From NCBI GenBank assembly GCA_010094025.1, contig ML991820.1:62001-126000 (forward strand): DNA of 64,000 nt, in the 5' to 3' direction. A model generated the notes under the pieces. That model was not told the DNA's origin, did no database searches, and was given only the letters and a program-made list of their open reading frames with translations. The DNA is from Viridothelium virens. Lineage: Eukaryota; Ascomycota; Dothideomycetes; Trypetheliales; Trypetheliaceae. Shown here in pieces: positions 20,177-30,490 of the stretch. A program made the translations under genes and the position numbers. Positions within the stretch are counted from its first letter, which is position 1, and each line of letters begins with the position of its first letter.

Positions 20177-23100
20177 ATGTGGGACACGGTAGTGCCTCGC
20201 GATGCGAAGCGCGAGGAGAACCCATGGCATAATACTGAACAAGGCGCATCGGGAGAGCACCCATCGGTTTCAGCAGCACCGTCAACATTGATCAACGGCT
20301 CTGAATCGTCAGATCAAGATGGCACTTGGGGAGAGCGAGATGCGGGCCAGACTAACCAGGTCATGGCCATGGAAGACTACGAAAACCTTCGTCACGAGCT
20401 CACGAATCTATCGAAGCAGCAGTCACAACGCTCCATGGCTGCTACGCGCACCAAGAGTTGGAGAAGTGGAAGAAGAGTAGACTCGAGGAGGTCCTTTGGT
20501 GTCTCCACCATTGATGACATGGAAGCTGGAGCCGGGGAGGATCCCAATGCCGCTGGCGCCGGAGAAGAAGAGTTCGCACTGGGTCCGTTCATGGAAGAGG
20601 GACATTTCGAGAAGAGAAAAGATGGTCGCTCAGCGAAGAAAGTTGGCGTTGTATTCAAAGACCTCACAGTCAAGGGCATCGTCGCCTCGTCGTCATACGT
20701 ACGCACTCTCCCTGACGCTGTGCTGGGAACGTTTGGACCGGACCTGTATCGAATCATCACTGGATATGTCCCTGCCCTAAAGATCGAAAAACCCCCTACC
20801 CGAAATATCATTGAGAAATTCACTGGCGTCGTTCGTGATGGGGAGATGATGCTTGTCCTGGGTCGGCCGGGGGCGGGGTGCTCGACATTTCTCAAGGCCA
20901 TTGCAAACAATCGAAACACCTATGTAAGCGTCGATGGCGAGGTATCCTACGGTGGCATCTCTGCTAAGGAGCAACGCAAACACTTTCGCGGAGAAGTGAA
21001 CTACAACCCGGAGGATGATAAACATATGGCAAGCTTGAATGTGATCCAGACTTTCACGTTCGCTTTGATGAACAAAACGAAGCGGCGCGCAAGAGAAGAG
21101 ATCGATATCATTGCCAATGCTCTCATGAGAATGTTTGGCATTTCACATACCAAATATACTTTGGTCGGCGATGAATATACGCCCGGAGTTTCTGGTGGCG
21201 AGCGGAAACGGGTGTCGATTGCAGAAACCCTAGCAGCCAAGTCAGCAGTAATTTGCTGGGATAACAGCACGCGAGGCCTTGACGCATCAACAGCATTAGA
21301 TTATGCAAAGTCATTGAGAATCATGACTGATATCAGCAAGCGTACCACACTCGTGACCCTCTACCAGGCTGGTGAAGAGATATATCAGCAAATGGATAAG
21401 GTTCTCGTAATCGATGATGGCCGATGCATTTTCCAGGGCCCATCGAAGGAAGCGAAGCAATACTTCATCGACTTGGGCTTCTATTGTCCTGAAAGACAGA
21501 CCACTGCGGATTTTCTCACTGCAGTCACGGATCCGGTCGAGCGACGTTTCCGTGAGGGTTACGAAGGAAAGGCACCGAAGACACCAGAGGAGCTCGAGCA
21601 TGCGTATCAGAGCTCGGAAGCCTACCAAAAGGTCTTGCAAGACGTCGCAGACTACGAGGCGTATCTCAAGGAGACGGATTATTCAGACGCTAAAGAATTC
21701 GAGGAAACCGTCCGGGAAGGCAAAAGTAAACGCGTACCCAACAAAAGTAACTATACCGTACCGTTCTGGAAGCAAGTCTACGCATGCTTCCTTCGCGAAT
21801 TCTGGCTCATGATTGGCGATACCACGACTCTTTATACCAAGTTTTTCATTATCATCAGCAACGCGCTCATCGTCGGCAGCCTGTTTTACGGAGAACCCCT
21901 AGACACTGCTGGCGCTTTCCCTCGTGGTGGCGCGATGATTTTCTCAATCCTTTTCCTGGGCTGGCTTCAGATGTCAGAGCTCATGAAAGCTGTAAGTGGT
22001 CGAGAAGTGATGACTCGACAGAAAGAGTACGCTTTCTACACCAAGTCAGCTGTGGCCATGGCCCGAGTTCTTCTCGATTTTCCAGTCGTCTTTACGATGG
22101 TGGTACCCTTCTGTATTATCATGTATTTTATGTCGGGCCTGGACGTGGTCGCTTCCAAATTCTTCATCTACTTCCTTTTCGTGTACACAAACACTATCGT
22201 CATGACAGCCCTTTACCGGATGTTCGCTTCGCTTTCGCCATCAATCAATGATGCGGTCCGCTTTGCTGGTATCTCTTTCAACCTTTTAATCATCTACGCT
22301 GGCTACGTTATTCCAAAACCTCAGCTTCTTGGCCAGTACATCTGGTTCGGCTGGCTCTATTATATCAATCCTATCGGATATGCTTTCGAGGCTGGCTTGG
22401 CGAATGAGTTCTCTGGCAGGACGATGGCATGCGACGCTTCAAATTTGGTGCCTCAAGGCCCAGGCATAGATCCTCGGTACCAAGGCTGCAGTCTTCGTGG
22501 GGCTGGTATTAATGCAAAGTCAGTTGAAGGATCGGCTTACCTCGAGACCAGTTATGAATATACTCGAAGTCATCTTTGGAGAAACTGGGGTGCCCTCATC
22601 GCATTTGGCGTGCTCTACATTCTCATTACAGTCGTTGCAACCGAAATTTTCTCCTTCACTGTGGCTGGCGGTGGAGCACTGGTTTTCAAGAAGTCAAAGA
22701 AGTCGAAGCAGGTTGTCAAAACTGCCCCCAAGCCTGATGAGGAAAAGGGTCAGGTAAGTGACAGCAGCGGTTCCGACCGTGTTACTACATCGATGAACGG
22801 CAGAGCGGAAGAAGAAGCGATGGAGCAACTTGGCACAAGCGACAGCATCTTCACCTGGGAAAATGTCGAGTATACAGTTCCATATCAAGGGGGTGAAAGA
22901 AAGTTGCTGAATGGCGTAAATGGATATGCCAAGCCTGGTGTGATGATTGCTTTGATGGGAGCAAGTGGTGCCGGGAAAACAACCCTTCTCAACACACTTG
23001 CTCAGCGGCAGTCTATGGGTGTGGTTACTGGAGACATGTTAGTGGATGGCAAGCTACCTGCACAATCGTTCCAGAGGGGCACCGGATTCTGCGAACAAAT

Positions 23101-24873
23101 GGACTTGCATGACGGAACTGCTACAATCCGGGAAGCTCTTGAATTTTCTGCTTTACTTCGACAAGATCGCTCGATTCCAAGATCGGAGAAGATAGCGTAC
23201 GTTGCCAAGGTAATTGCCCTTCTGGAACTTGAAGATATTCAGGATGCCATAATTTCGAGCCTGGGTGTTGAGCAGCGAAAACGGTTGACTATCGGTGTGG
23301 AGTTGGCCGCTAAACCGTCCTTACTTCTTTTCCTTGATGAACCAACATCGGGTCTGGATAGTCAGTCCGCCTTCTCAATCGTCCGTTTCCTCAAGAAGCT
23401 CTGCCAAGCTGGACAGGCTATCGTTTGTACGGTGCATCAGCCAAGCTCCATCTTGGTTCAGCAGTTTGATATGATTTTGGCACTCAACCCTGGTGGCAAT
23501 ACATTCTATTTCGGCCCTGTTGGTGAGAACGGATCTGAGGTTATCAAGTACTTTGCTGCCAGAGGCATCCACTGTCCGCCCGAGAAGAATGTTGCAGAAT
23601 TTATTCTGGAAACTGCTGCAAAGCCTCAAAAAAGTCCCGACGGTCGACGCATCAAATGGAACGAAGAATGGAGAAACTCGGAAGAAAACAGGGCATTGAT
23701 TCAGGAGATTCAGCGCATCAAAGAAGAGCGCATCCCTGTTGCCAAAAGAGAAGCGCATCAGGAAGGGACTGAATTCGCTGCAACAGTGTGGGTACAGACC
23801 GCAGAATTGACCAAACGCACGTTCGTTCAGTATTGGCGTGATCCTTCGTACCTCTATGGCAAACTCTTTGTCGCGACTATTGTCGGCATCTTCAACGGCT
23901 TCACATTCTACATGCTCGGTAACTCAATCCAAGATATGCAAAATCGAATGTTCACATTATTCGTCATTCTCGTCATTCCACCAACCGTCGTCAATTCAGT
24001 TGTTCCCAAATTCTTCACCAACATGGCTTTATGGCAAGCGAGAGAATATCCTTCGCGCATCTACGGGTGGTTCGCCTTCTGCACAGCTCAGGTTGTTGGA
24101 GAACTCCCCATCGCCGTTGTCACATCCGTCATCTACTGGTTGCTCTGGTATTATCCTACCGGTCTGCCTCACGATTCCAGTATTGCTGGGTACGTGTACT
24201 TGATGACACTACTCTTTTACTTTTTCATGAACAGCTGGGGCCAGTGGATATGCGCCTTCGCCCCTTCATTCACAGTCATAAGCAACGTCCTTCCTTTCTT
24301 CTTCGTCAATTTCTCTCTCTTCAACGGTGTCATCAGACCCTATTCACAACTCCCGGTCTTCTGGAAATACTGGATGTACTACGTAAGTCACTTCGATACC
24401 GCATACACGACCTGTAACACTGACATATGTAGGTTAACCCTTCGACGTACTGGATTGGCGGTGTCATTGCTGCGACCCTCCCGAAAATTCCGGTCGACTG
24501 TCAGATTGAGGAAACCGCTCGCTTTGACACGCCTCCCGGTCAAACATGTCAGCAATATGCCGGCGATTTCGCCCGTGCGGCTGGAGGCTATTTTCTGAAT
24601 CCAGATGCTACTTCCGACTGCCAGTATTGTCCTTACACCACCGGAAATGGGTACATGAACACTTTGAATATCAAGGCTAGCGACAAGTGGCGCAATTTCG
24701 GGATCTTCCTGGGCTTTGTGGTCAGTAATTGGCTTCTGGTCTATTTCTTCATTTATACTGTCCGAATCCGAGGTTGGAGTTTCGGATTTGGTTACATCTT
24801 TGGCGTGCTAGGGAAAGTGGCAGATTGGATAAAGGCGTCGTTTAGGAAGCTGTTCGCAAGGAAGGAAGACTGA
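20177..24873 (+). CDS. PDR-type ABC transporter (ABC-G, full size)
   Basis: Exons 20177-24382 and 24433-24873 encode 1548 residues. The 50-bp intron starts GTAAGT, has CACTGAC and ends GTAG; reading through it would lose the conserved C-terminus (NPSTYWIGGVIAATL onward). Layout is NBD1-TMD1-NBD2-TMD2. NBD1 has the PDR Walker A GRPGAGCST (residues about 229-237, Cys for Lys), signature VSGGERKR and ICWDNSTRGLD. NBD2 has the canonical GASGAGKTT (about 928), the degenerate signature LGVEQRKRLTIG and LLLFLDEPTSGLD. This asymmetry is normal for PDR pumps. These plasma-membrane exporters use ATP to expel azoles, toxins and other lipophilic compounds. The large cysteine-containing extracellular loop before TM12 is present (CQIEETARF, CQQYAGDFA, CQYCPYTTGNGYMN). 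The exact subgroup and substrate cannot be told from sequence. Confidence 0.96.
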
Positions 24874-25513
24874 AGGGAAACAGGCAGGCTTTATGCGAAG
24901 AGCTGATGCGAAGAGCTGAGAGGTATTCATATTCTTTTGCTCGACTGTACCAACGATATAGATTACCATAAGGAGCGCAAAGCTCCGACATGCTGAGAAA
25001 TTAGCTTCAATAAATCAAGGAAGTTGATAAGGTCTTGCACACTTTCTAGGAATACAGCTGTTAGCCTTCTAACGCGGTAGGCCATCCTGCCAGCTCTGTA
25101 TTTAGACTTCCCCGCTGTATACTAAGGAGCACGTGAAAACATATCAGACTCCTCCATGGAGCAATTGAGGAGTCAAATCGAATGACCACTACGCAGATAC
25201 TTCTTGATGTTTATTGCGAGCTTTTGCAGCAAGTAGTGGGATATGAACCTTGATGAGTCTCATAGATGAGTGTGTCGCCGCCCTGGCTTGAACACCGTTG
25301 TACCCAGAGTAGTAGCATTGTAAGTGTGGAGTGGCACTGATGTGGATCTTGCCATGACATATATTTCTTCTTACGTGCAATACGGCAGCGAGGGCATACC
25401 ATCATGTAAAAGTCAGCTTCATCTATCGCAACACCACTCGCCAACATTCACATTCCCATACCGACGCCTGACCTCAAACTCCAGTAGATAATCTGCAATG
25501 CTACTCCCTTTCC
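24874..25513. other. Convergent 3' region of ABC and cwc21 genes
   Basis: About 640 bp. An AATAAA at 25009-25014 could serve polyadenylation of the ABC transcript. A minus-strand frame at 25211-25447 contains a CPRC motif but has no other support, so I do not call it a gene. Confidence 0.5.
24893..24918 (+). repeat. 13-bp tandem duplication in ABC 3'UTR
   Basis: ATGCGAAGAGCTG occurs twice head to tail, about 20 bp after the stop codon. It is a recent small duplication with no evident function. Confidence 0.8.
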
Positions 25514-26011
25514 TCACCCTTCATTCTTCAACCCATCCCTCATCCTCTCCTCTCCCTTCTTCCAATGACTCCCCTCCTCATAATCCTCCCGTATCCCCAA
25601 CGCCTTCCTCAACTTCTCACTCTCCTCAATCTTCGCCTTCGCCAACTCATGCACCTGATGACTCTTCAACCCCTTCGCATCCGCCTTCGCCCCTTTTCCC
25701 CGTCCCTTCCCCTTCTCGCCTTCCTCCTCCAACTTCGTCCTCAGCGCACTCGTCTGCGTCTCGATCTCGTCCTCGTCGACCCCCCCGTCCTCCAGCCGAT
25801 CCCGCAGCTCGAATACCTGTACCTCAATCGCGCGCCGTCGGTCATGCTCTAGGATCTCGGCATCGGGTTGTCGCTGCTTGTGGCGCAGGGCCGAGAAGTC
25901 TTTTGGATAAGGGGCTGCGTTGTCGCGGGGTTTGAGGTGCGCGTAGTTCTTTTGGACGTAGCCGGAAGTGCCACTGCCACGCGGGGTGGAGAGGCCGACA
26001 TTGGAGGTCAT
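25514..26011 (-). CDS. cwc21: Pre-mRNA-splicing factor Cwc21
   Basis: Single-exon protein of 165 residues. The N-terminus MTSNVGLSTPRGSGTSGYVQ is the hallmark of the Cwc21/SRRM2 family, followed by a cwf21 region (about residues 50-90, ILEHDRRRAIEVQVFELRDR). The C-terminal half is Lys/Glu/Gly-rich and helical. In yeast, Cwc21 binds Prp8 and Snu114 in the spliceosome near the 5' splice site. It is divergent from cdc123, with 433 bp between the start codons. The plus strand is very C-rich over the 3' part of the gene (25681-25740: 34 C, 5 G) and becomes G-rich beyond about 25860. Confidence 0.93.
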   Translation of the reverse strand: MTSNVGLSTPRGSGTSGYVQKNYAHLKPRDNAAPYPKDFSALRHKQRQPDAEILEHDRRRAIEVQVFELRDRLEDGGVDEDEIETQTSALRTKLEEEGEKGKGRGKGAKADAKGLKSHQVHELAKAKIEESEKLRKALGIREDYEEGSHWKKGEERMRDGLKNEG

Positions 26012-26444
26012 GCTGAGGATGAGGTGATAGAGGTTTCTCGTGGGTATGTAGAGACTGGCCTCGTTGGGAGCTTAGCAGATGAAGGATGTCGTGGTTCTGA
26101 AGCGCGGTGTGGGAAGAAGAGGACGATTGGCAATTAGAAGTAGTCGGCTCCAATGATTTTGAAGGGTTTCGATTGTTGAACGTTGTGATTTAGAAATTTC
26201 TTTCGGGGTTTTCTGTGGTTGATTATGCCAGGCACGAACAGAGGTAGCGCTCCCCGAAGCTTGTGGAGCGTAGAGTGGTACCTTAAGTATGTAGAGAGTC
26301 GCGGAGATGCGAGTCGTGGCGGGCGGAGCACACTCCGCTGCGTCATCGGAGAGCTTTCGTCTTAAAACTAGAGTATCTCAAATTTCTCCACCGCAAATAT
26401 TCGTCTTTGTAGACGTGCAAATACCTATATTCCCTTCTGAGGCT
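26012..26444. promoter_or_regulatory. Bidirectional promoter region cwc21 / cdc123
   Basis: 433 bp separate the two divergent start codons. No clear TATA box lies at a useful distance. The ATG at 26307 is in frame with cdc123 but would add 46 residues unlike the family, so it is treated as upstream sequence. Confidence 0.5.
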
Positions 26445-27803
26445 ATGTCAACTGCCGAAGGAGATGGAAGACTCGAGCCTCACCCTCAAGGGCGTCTTAC
26501 AAAACTTCCTTTCGCTCCCGTGACTAAATCTCATATTCTCCATTGCTCATATAACAACTGGCACTCGAGGTACGATTTCCCATTTTCTAGCTTCCATGCA
26601 ATACCCAAAATTTTAGACTTCAATCTGAAGATACTGAGTATGTATTCCAGATATCGTGCAATCACGCCCAAAGCTCGTCTCGTTCCTCTTTCCCCACAAT
26701 TTGTCTCCTACCTTCGAGCGGACGGAATAGTCCTGCCGCCAGATGTATCAGAATCGCGGACAGACTGGTCAGACTCAGATTCTGGAATCTTCTCTTCCAC
26801 GGATAATCCTGCAGAATCTGATGACGAGGATGAAGATCCTTCGCAAGAATGGAGTGAAGTTCACCAGGCAATCAAAGCCGCCATTGCTGAGCTTGGGGGA
26901 AAGGTTGCACCCAAGTTGAACTGGTCGGCTCCAAAAGATGCAACATGGATATCAGCCACCAATAATATGGAATGTCGGGCCCCGAATGATATCTACCTGC
27001 TCCTAAAGTCCTCGGATTTCGTGACCCATGACCTGGAGCACGCGTTCGATGACTGCGAGGACGATATCTCTGGCAAGTCACAGGATGACCCAATGCAATA
27101 TTATCTCGTTCTTCGCAAATGGATACTTCTGAACCCCTCAGTAGAGTTTCGCTGCTTTGTGCGTAATCGAAAATTGATCGGCATTTGCCAGCGAGATCTC
27201 AACCACTTCGATTTCCTCTTCAACATGCAGCACAAGCTCAGAGACAAGATACAGTCATTTTTTGATGAAAAATTACGCGATTCCTTCCCGGATCCTAATT
27301 TCGCCTTCGATGTCTACATTCCTCCCCCGCACGTGCGTGTGTGGCTAGTCGACGTGAATCCGTGGGCACCAAGAACCGATCCTTTACTCTTTAGCTGGTT
27401 GGAGCTACTAACAATGCCTGAACCGCCTCTTCCTAAAGCTGAGGAAATAATCTCCTTACCGATAAGGACTGCTGACGAGATGACCCCGACTCGAGGTTTA
27501 CCATCACAGCACGCCGATGAGATTCCGAATCAAAGCACCCAATCTGACTCAGGTGAAGATTCGGACAACGTCTTAGACATAGATGAGGACTACTCATTTC
27601 CCGAACTTCGACTTGTTCATCGGGACGATCCAGAGGCGTATAGCTTCAATACACCACAGTACAGCGCGCATAAACTGCCTAAAGAAGTAGTCGACGCAAG
27701 TCAAGAAGGACATGGCGGGATTAGGGAGTTTGCAGAACAGTGGAAAGATATTTTAGCGAAGAGGCAAGAGGAAGACCAAGACCAAGAAGACGGCGATGAA
27801 TGA
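26445..27803 (+). CDS. cdc123: Cdc123/D123 eIF2-assembly factor
   Basis: Exons 26445-26569 and 26651-27803 encode 425 residues. The start [20 protein letters not shown] places the conserved [20 protein letters not shown] near residue 25, as usual for the family. Splicing gives [20 protein letters not shown], the conserved D123 reading. Other family features are [26 protein letters not shown] and [20 protein letters not shown]. Cdc123 has an ATP-grasp-like fold and helps join eIF2 gamma to eIF2 alpha/beta in the cytosol, so it is needed for translation initiation. The 81-bp intron has no stop codon and a length divisible by three, so a retained form would add 27 residues in the conserved N-terminal region. 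The C-terminus is acidic. Confidence 0.94.
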   Translation: MSTAEGDGRLEPHPQGRLTKLPFAPVTKSHILHCSYNNWHSRYDFPFSSFHAIPKILDFNLKILSMYSRYRAITPKARLVPLSPQFVSYLRADGIVLPPDVSESRTDWSDSDSGIFSSTDNPAESDDEDEDPSQEWSEVHQAIKAAIAELGGKVAPKLNWSAPKDATWISATNNMECRAPNDIYLLLKSSDFVTHDLEHAFDDCEDDISGKSQDDPMQYYLVLRKWILLNPSVEFRCFVRNRKLIGICQRDLNHFDFLFNMQHKLRDKIQSFFDEKLRDSFPDPNFAFDVYIPPPHVRVWLVDVNPWAPRTDPLLFSWLELLTMPEPPLPKAEEIISLPIRTADEMTPTRGLPSQHADEIPNQSTQSDSGEDSDNVLDIDEDYSFPELRLVHRDDPEAYSFNTPQYSAHKLPKEVVDASQEGHGGIREFAEQWKDILAKRQEEDQDQEDGDE

Positions 27804-27963
27804 ACTGATATAATCTTTTATGGTTTCTATGATGCCTACCAAATTTCGAAAGCTGACCATACTGTCATGTTCGCCGAGACTCCGACAACTGACGGGGATA
27901 CAATTGGAAATCACTTCTACCCTTACCTTCTCTAGCATTCTCCCGCCTTACCCTCCTCCCAAA

Positions 27964-29766
27964 TCATGCGGACCGCTCTGAGTCACTATCCATGGTCGTC
28001 CAAGAGCCCCGCCTGCTCTCGTCAGACTTGTCTGCAGCCGACGAATCCGAGCCCGTCCGTCTATCTGATTCCAGCTTGTGTGCCTCCAACCTCGCCTTTG
28101 CGCCCGCAATCATCTGGTCCGTCATGGACATTCCACTTCCTTGCAGCACAGCGTCATCCTTCGACTTGCCAGCCTTGGCTGCTGTCATCTCTCTGGAGCG
28201 TAATGCCTCAAGTGCTCGCTTCTGCGCCTGGAGGATATGCTCCGGGAAAGCCTCGGGAGTCCGATCTTCTGTCTCTTTCTCGCCTCTGGTCTTGCTCTGT
28301 GCGACTCCCTTCGGAACCGCCCTGTATGGTGCTGGCGGTAGATCCGCTGTGCTTCTTATCACTGGCGGAAGGCGAGTTGACGTTTGCGTTGTTGGATACA
28401 CAGGTGCCGCGAGTTTGAGGGCTTCCTCAAGGCTTGAAGATTTGTTGCTCAATCGGTGACTTGTAGGCCACGGTTGCCTGCCCTCAACAACCGACTCCCT
28501 CGGGTTCAGTGGATGTCCATCTGGACCTAGCTGCAACTCTTGGCTTGGCTGGGAATTGCTAGGCTTGGATGGCGTAGGCTGTAATGGCATTTTCGGAGGA
28601 AGATTGTACGGGAAAAGAGCAGAGTAATCTTCCTCCCTTAGGTTGAACTCCATCGCTTTACGAATAGGATCCAAAGACGGACGCGAGGCGGAACGAGGAG
28701 CTGCGTCCTGCATTTTTCGAACAGGCGAGGAGGTTGCTGGCATAGACGCAGAGGCACTCTGAGACGTTTTTCCTGTTCCGTGAGCGGGGATAGTTGAAGT
28801 CGTACTCTTCGATTCGGTTTGAGGCTGGTCATGCTCCTTTCCCATCTGTCCCTTCACACGTCCAGCGTCCGACATCTTCCCCTCTTGGCCGCTCACACTT
28901 GCGACATTCGCTTTTTTAGACTCTTCTAAAGCGTTCTCAGGCGGAAAGTCACCGACTCCGTTCGATGAATTGGATGAGAACCTCGAATGCACCGGCTCTG
29001 GGACTTGCCGCTCATTTTCTGGGTCATTCGGTCCGGGGTACTTTTGAGTCGAGCCATATGGACACCTGGTTCCCAAGCACCAATCATCCTTCGATCTCAT
29101 TAGCGCACGGAGGTCTCTGTTTGTTTTATCAGAATCTGGCATTGTTCCCACTTGTACAGCTGACCATGGTGCGAGGGGGAAGTGATCTGGTGCGAGGTGA
29201 AGTGGTTCTAACCCGTTCGTGGTCTTCTTGCATGAATATGCGGCAGGCTTGCTCATATCCCTCGTATGAGATGATGGGTCAGGCTTTTCGATCAATTTTC
29301 GCTCTTTCAAATCAGATCGATCTTGTCAGCATCTCGACACTTTCAAAATGCTCTCTCCTCTTGTCCTCCAATTCTTCAGGCGATAAACGGAGCATGGCAC
29401 TCACCGTATTCTTCGCACTCCTCCAACTTATCTGCCATTCTCTGGCACACCATCTCCATCAATCCCTCCAATGCACCTTCAACCTCGGCAGCCGGTGGTC
29501 CCTTGATCAGCACTCGCGGCATTTGCTGCCCGAAGCGCTGTTCCATGACTCCTGCGAAGAATACGTCCTCTTCGACTTCGCAGCAGACAATGCGGCGGGT
29601 CTCACTGGGCATACCATAGAAGTCGTTTTGGTGGTGGAAGAGCATCGCCACGTTGTCTGTTTGGTCGGTGTGAGCAGGCTGTCAAAGCAGTGTGCAGAAA
29701 AAGGAGGGAACTGTGGTTACCAATAATGATTTGACGATAGTCCGTCAATAAAGGAGAGAAGGCCAT
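27964..29766 (-). CDS. Uncharacterised protein, globular N-terminus and disordered tail
   Basis: Proposed exons 29766-29721, 29656-29405 and 29303-27964 give 545 residues. Both introns are GT-AG and all junctions are in phase. The N-terminus reads MAFSPLLTDYRQIIIDNVAM and continues LFHHQNDFYGMPSETRRIVC. About residues 1-175 look folded, with Cys, Trp and aromatic residues (WCLGTRCPYGS near the end). The remainder is Ser/Pro/Lys-rich, with two helical charged patches (PEHILQAQKRALEALRSREM and MIAGAKARLEAHKLESDRR). I do not recognise the family. A second acceptor at 29321, 18 bp upstream, is equally in phase and would add six residues. The stop codon is 160 bp from that of the convergent cdc123. 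Confidence 0.72.
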
Positions 29767-30490
29767 GCTGAAACAGCAGACTCTCTGAGCGCCCTGTTAA
29801 ATGATTTGCTAATAAAGAGGGTTGAGGGCACGAGAGAAAAAGGTCGCATGGGTTGGGCTGATGCGAGAAAATCTTACGAGCGAGCGAGGACGTCGATAGA
29901 TAAGTACGATAGCACATGCCTGCTGCGGAGGTTGGGAAAGGTATTATGGTTCCGAGTCTTTGGTAGGCTGTGGAGCACGTCCTGTTGTGGTTGGAAAGCG
30001 GAGGCTGACGTGTCACCACTCGTAAAATCTACAATCGGGTGGCACAATTCGTTGAAACTAAAGTTAGGTTGTGACTGCTTCTGAAAGAGCCGCCTCAGAA
30101 ATGAGAACAGAAATTCAGGACCATTGTAAAGCATGACCAACCCAATCTCTGCCGAGCATTCCTGAGCTGATTTGCATCTAGTGTCAATTGCTCTGTGGAG
30201 CTTTTTCAACGTCAGCAGTATGAAAGCTGTATCTCGATAGCAAACAGGAGGAATCAGTATGTAGATGCGATAGAAGTGTCAGGAAGAAAGCTATCAAAGG
30301 TCGTTGCGTGGACGTAAAAGCGTGCCTCTTCCAGTATCATGTGTAAACTGCTGCCGTTAGACTGTCAAATGCTGGTGTTAACAGGGCTGCCTGCCATTGA
30401 TCGTGGCTGACATACTGATCTCAGTATGCGGGGTGTTTCCAAATAACAATTCGATAATTCTCGATCGAAAGGTTCGTGGAAGAGCTTCCT
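29767..30490. other. Intergenic, no gene supported
   Basis: About 720 bp between two minus-strand genes, holding the promoter of the 545-residue protein and the 3' end of the dynamin gene. Confidence 0.5.

Noticed and set aside
26307-26444. Upstream in-frame ATG extending cdc123 by 46 residues
   Set aside because: The extension is unlike any Cdc123 N-terminus and the second ATG gives the family length.
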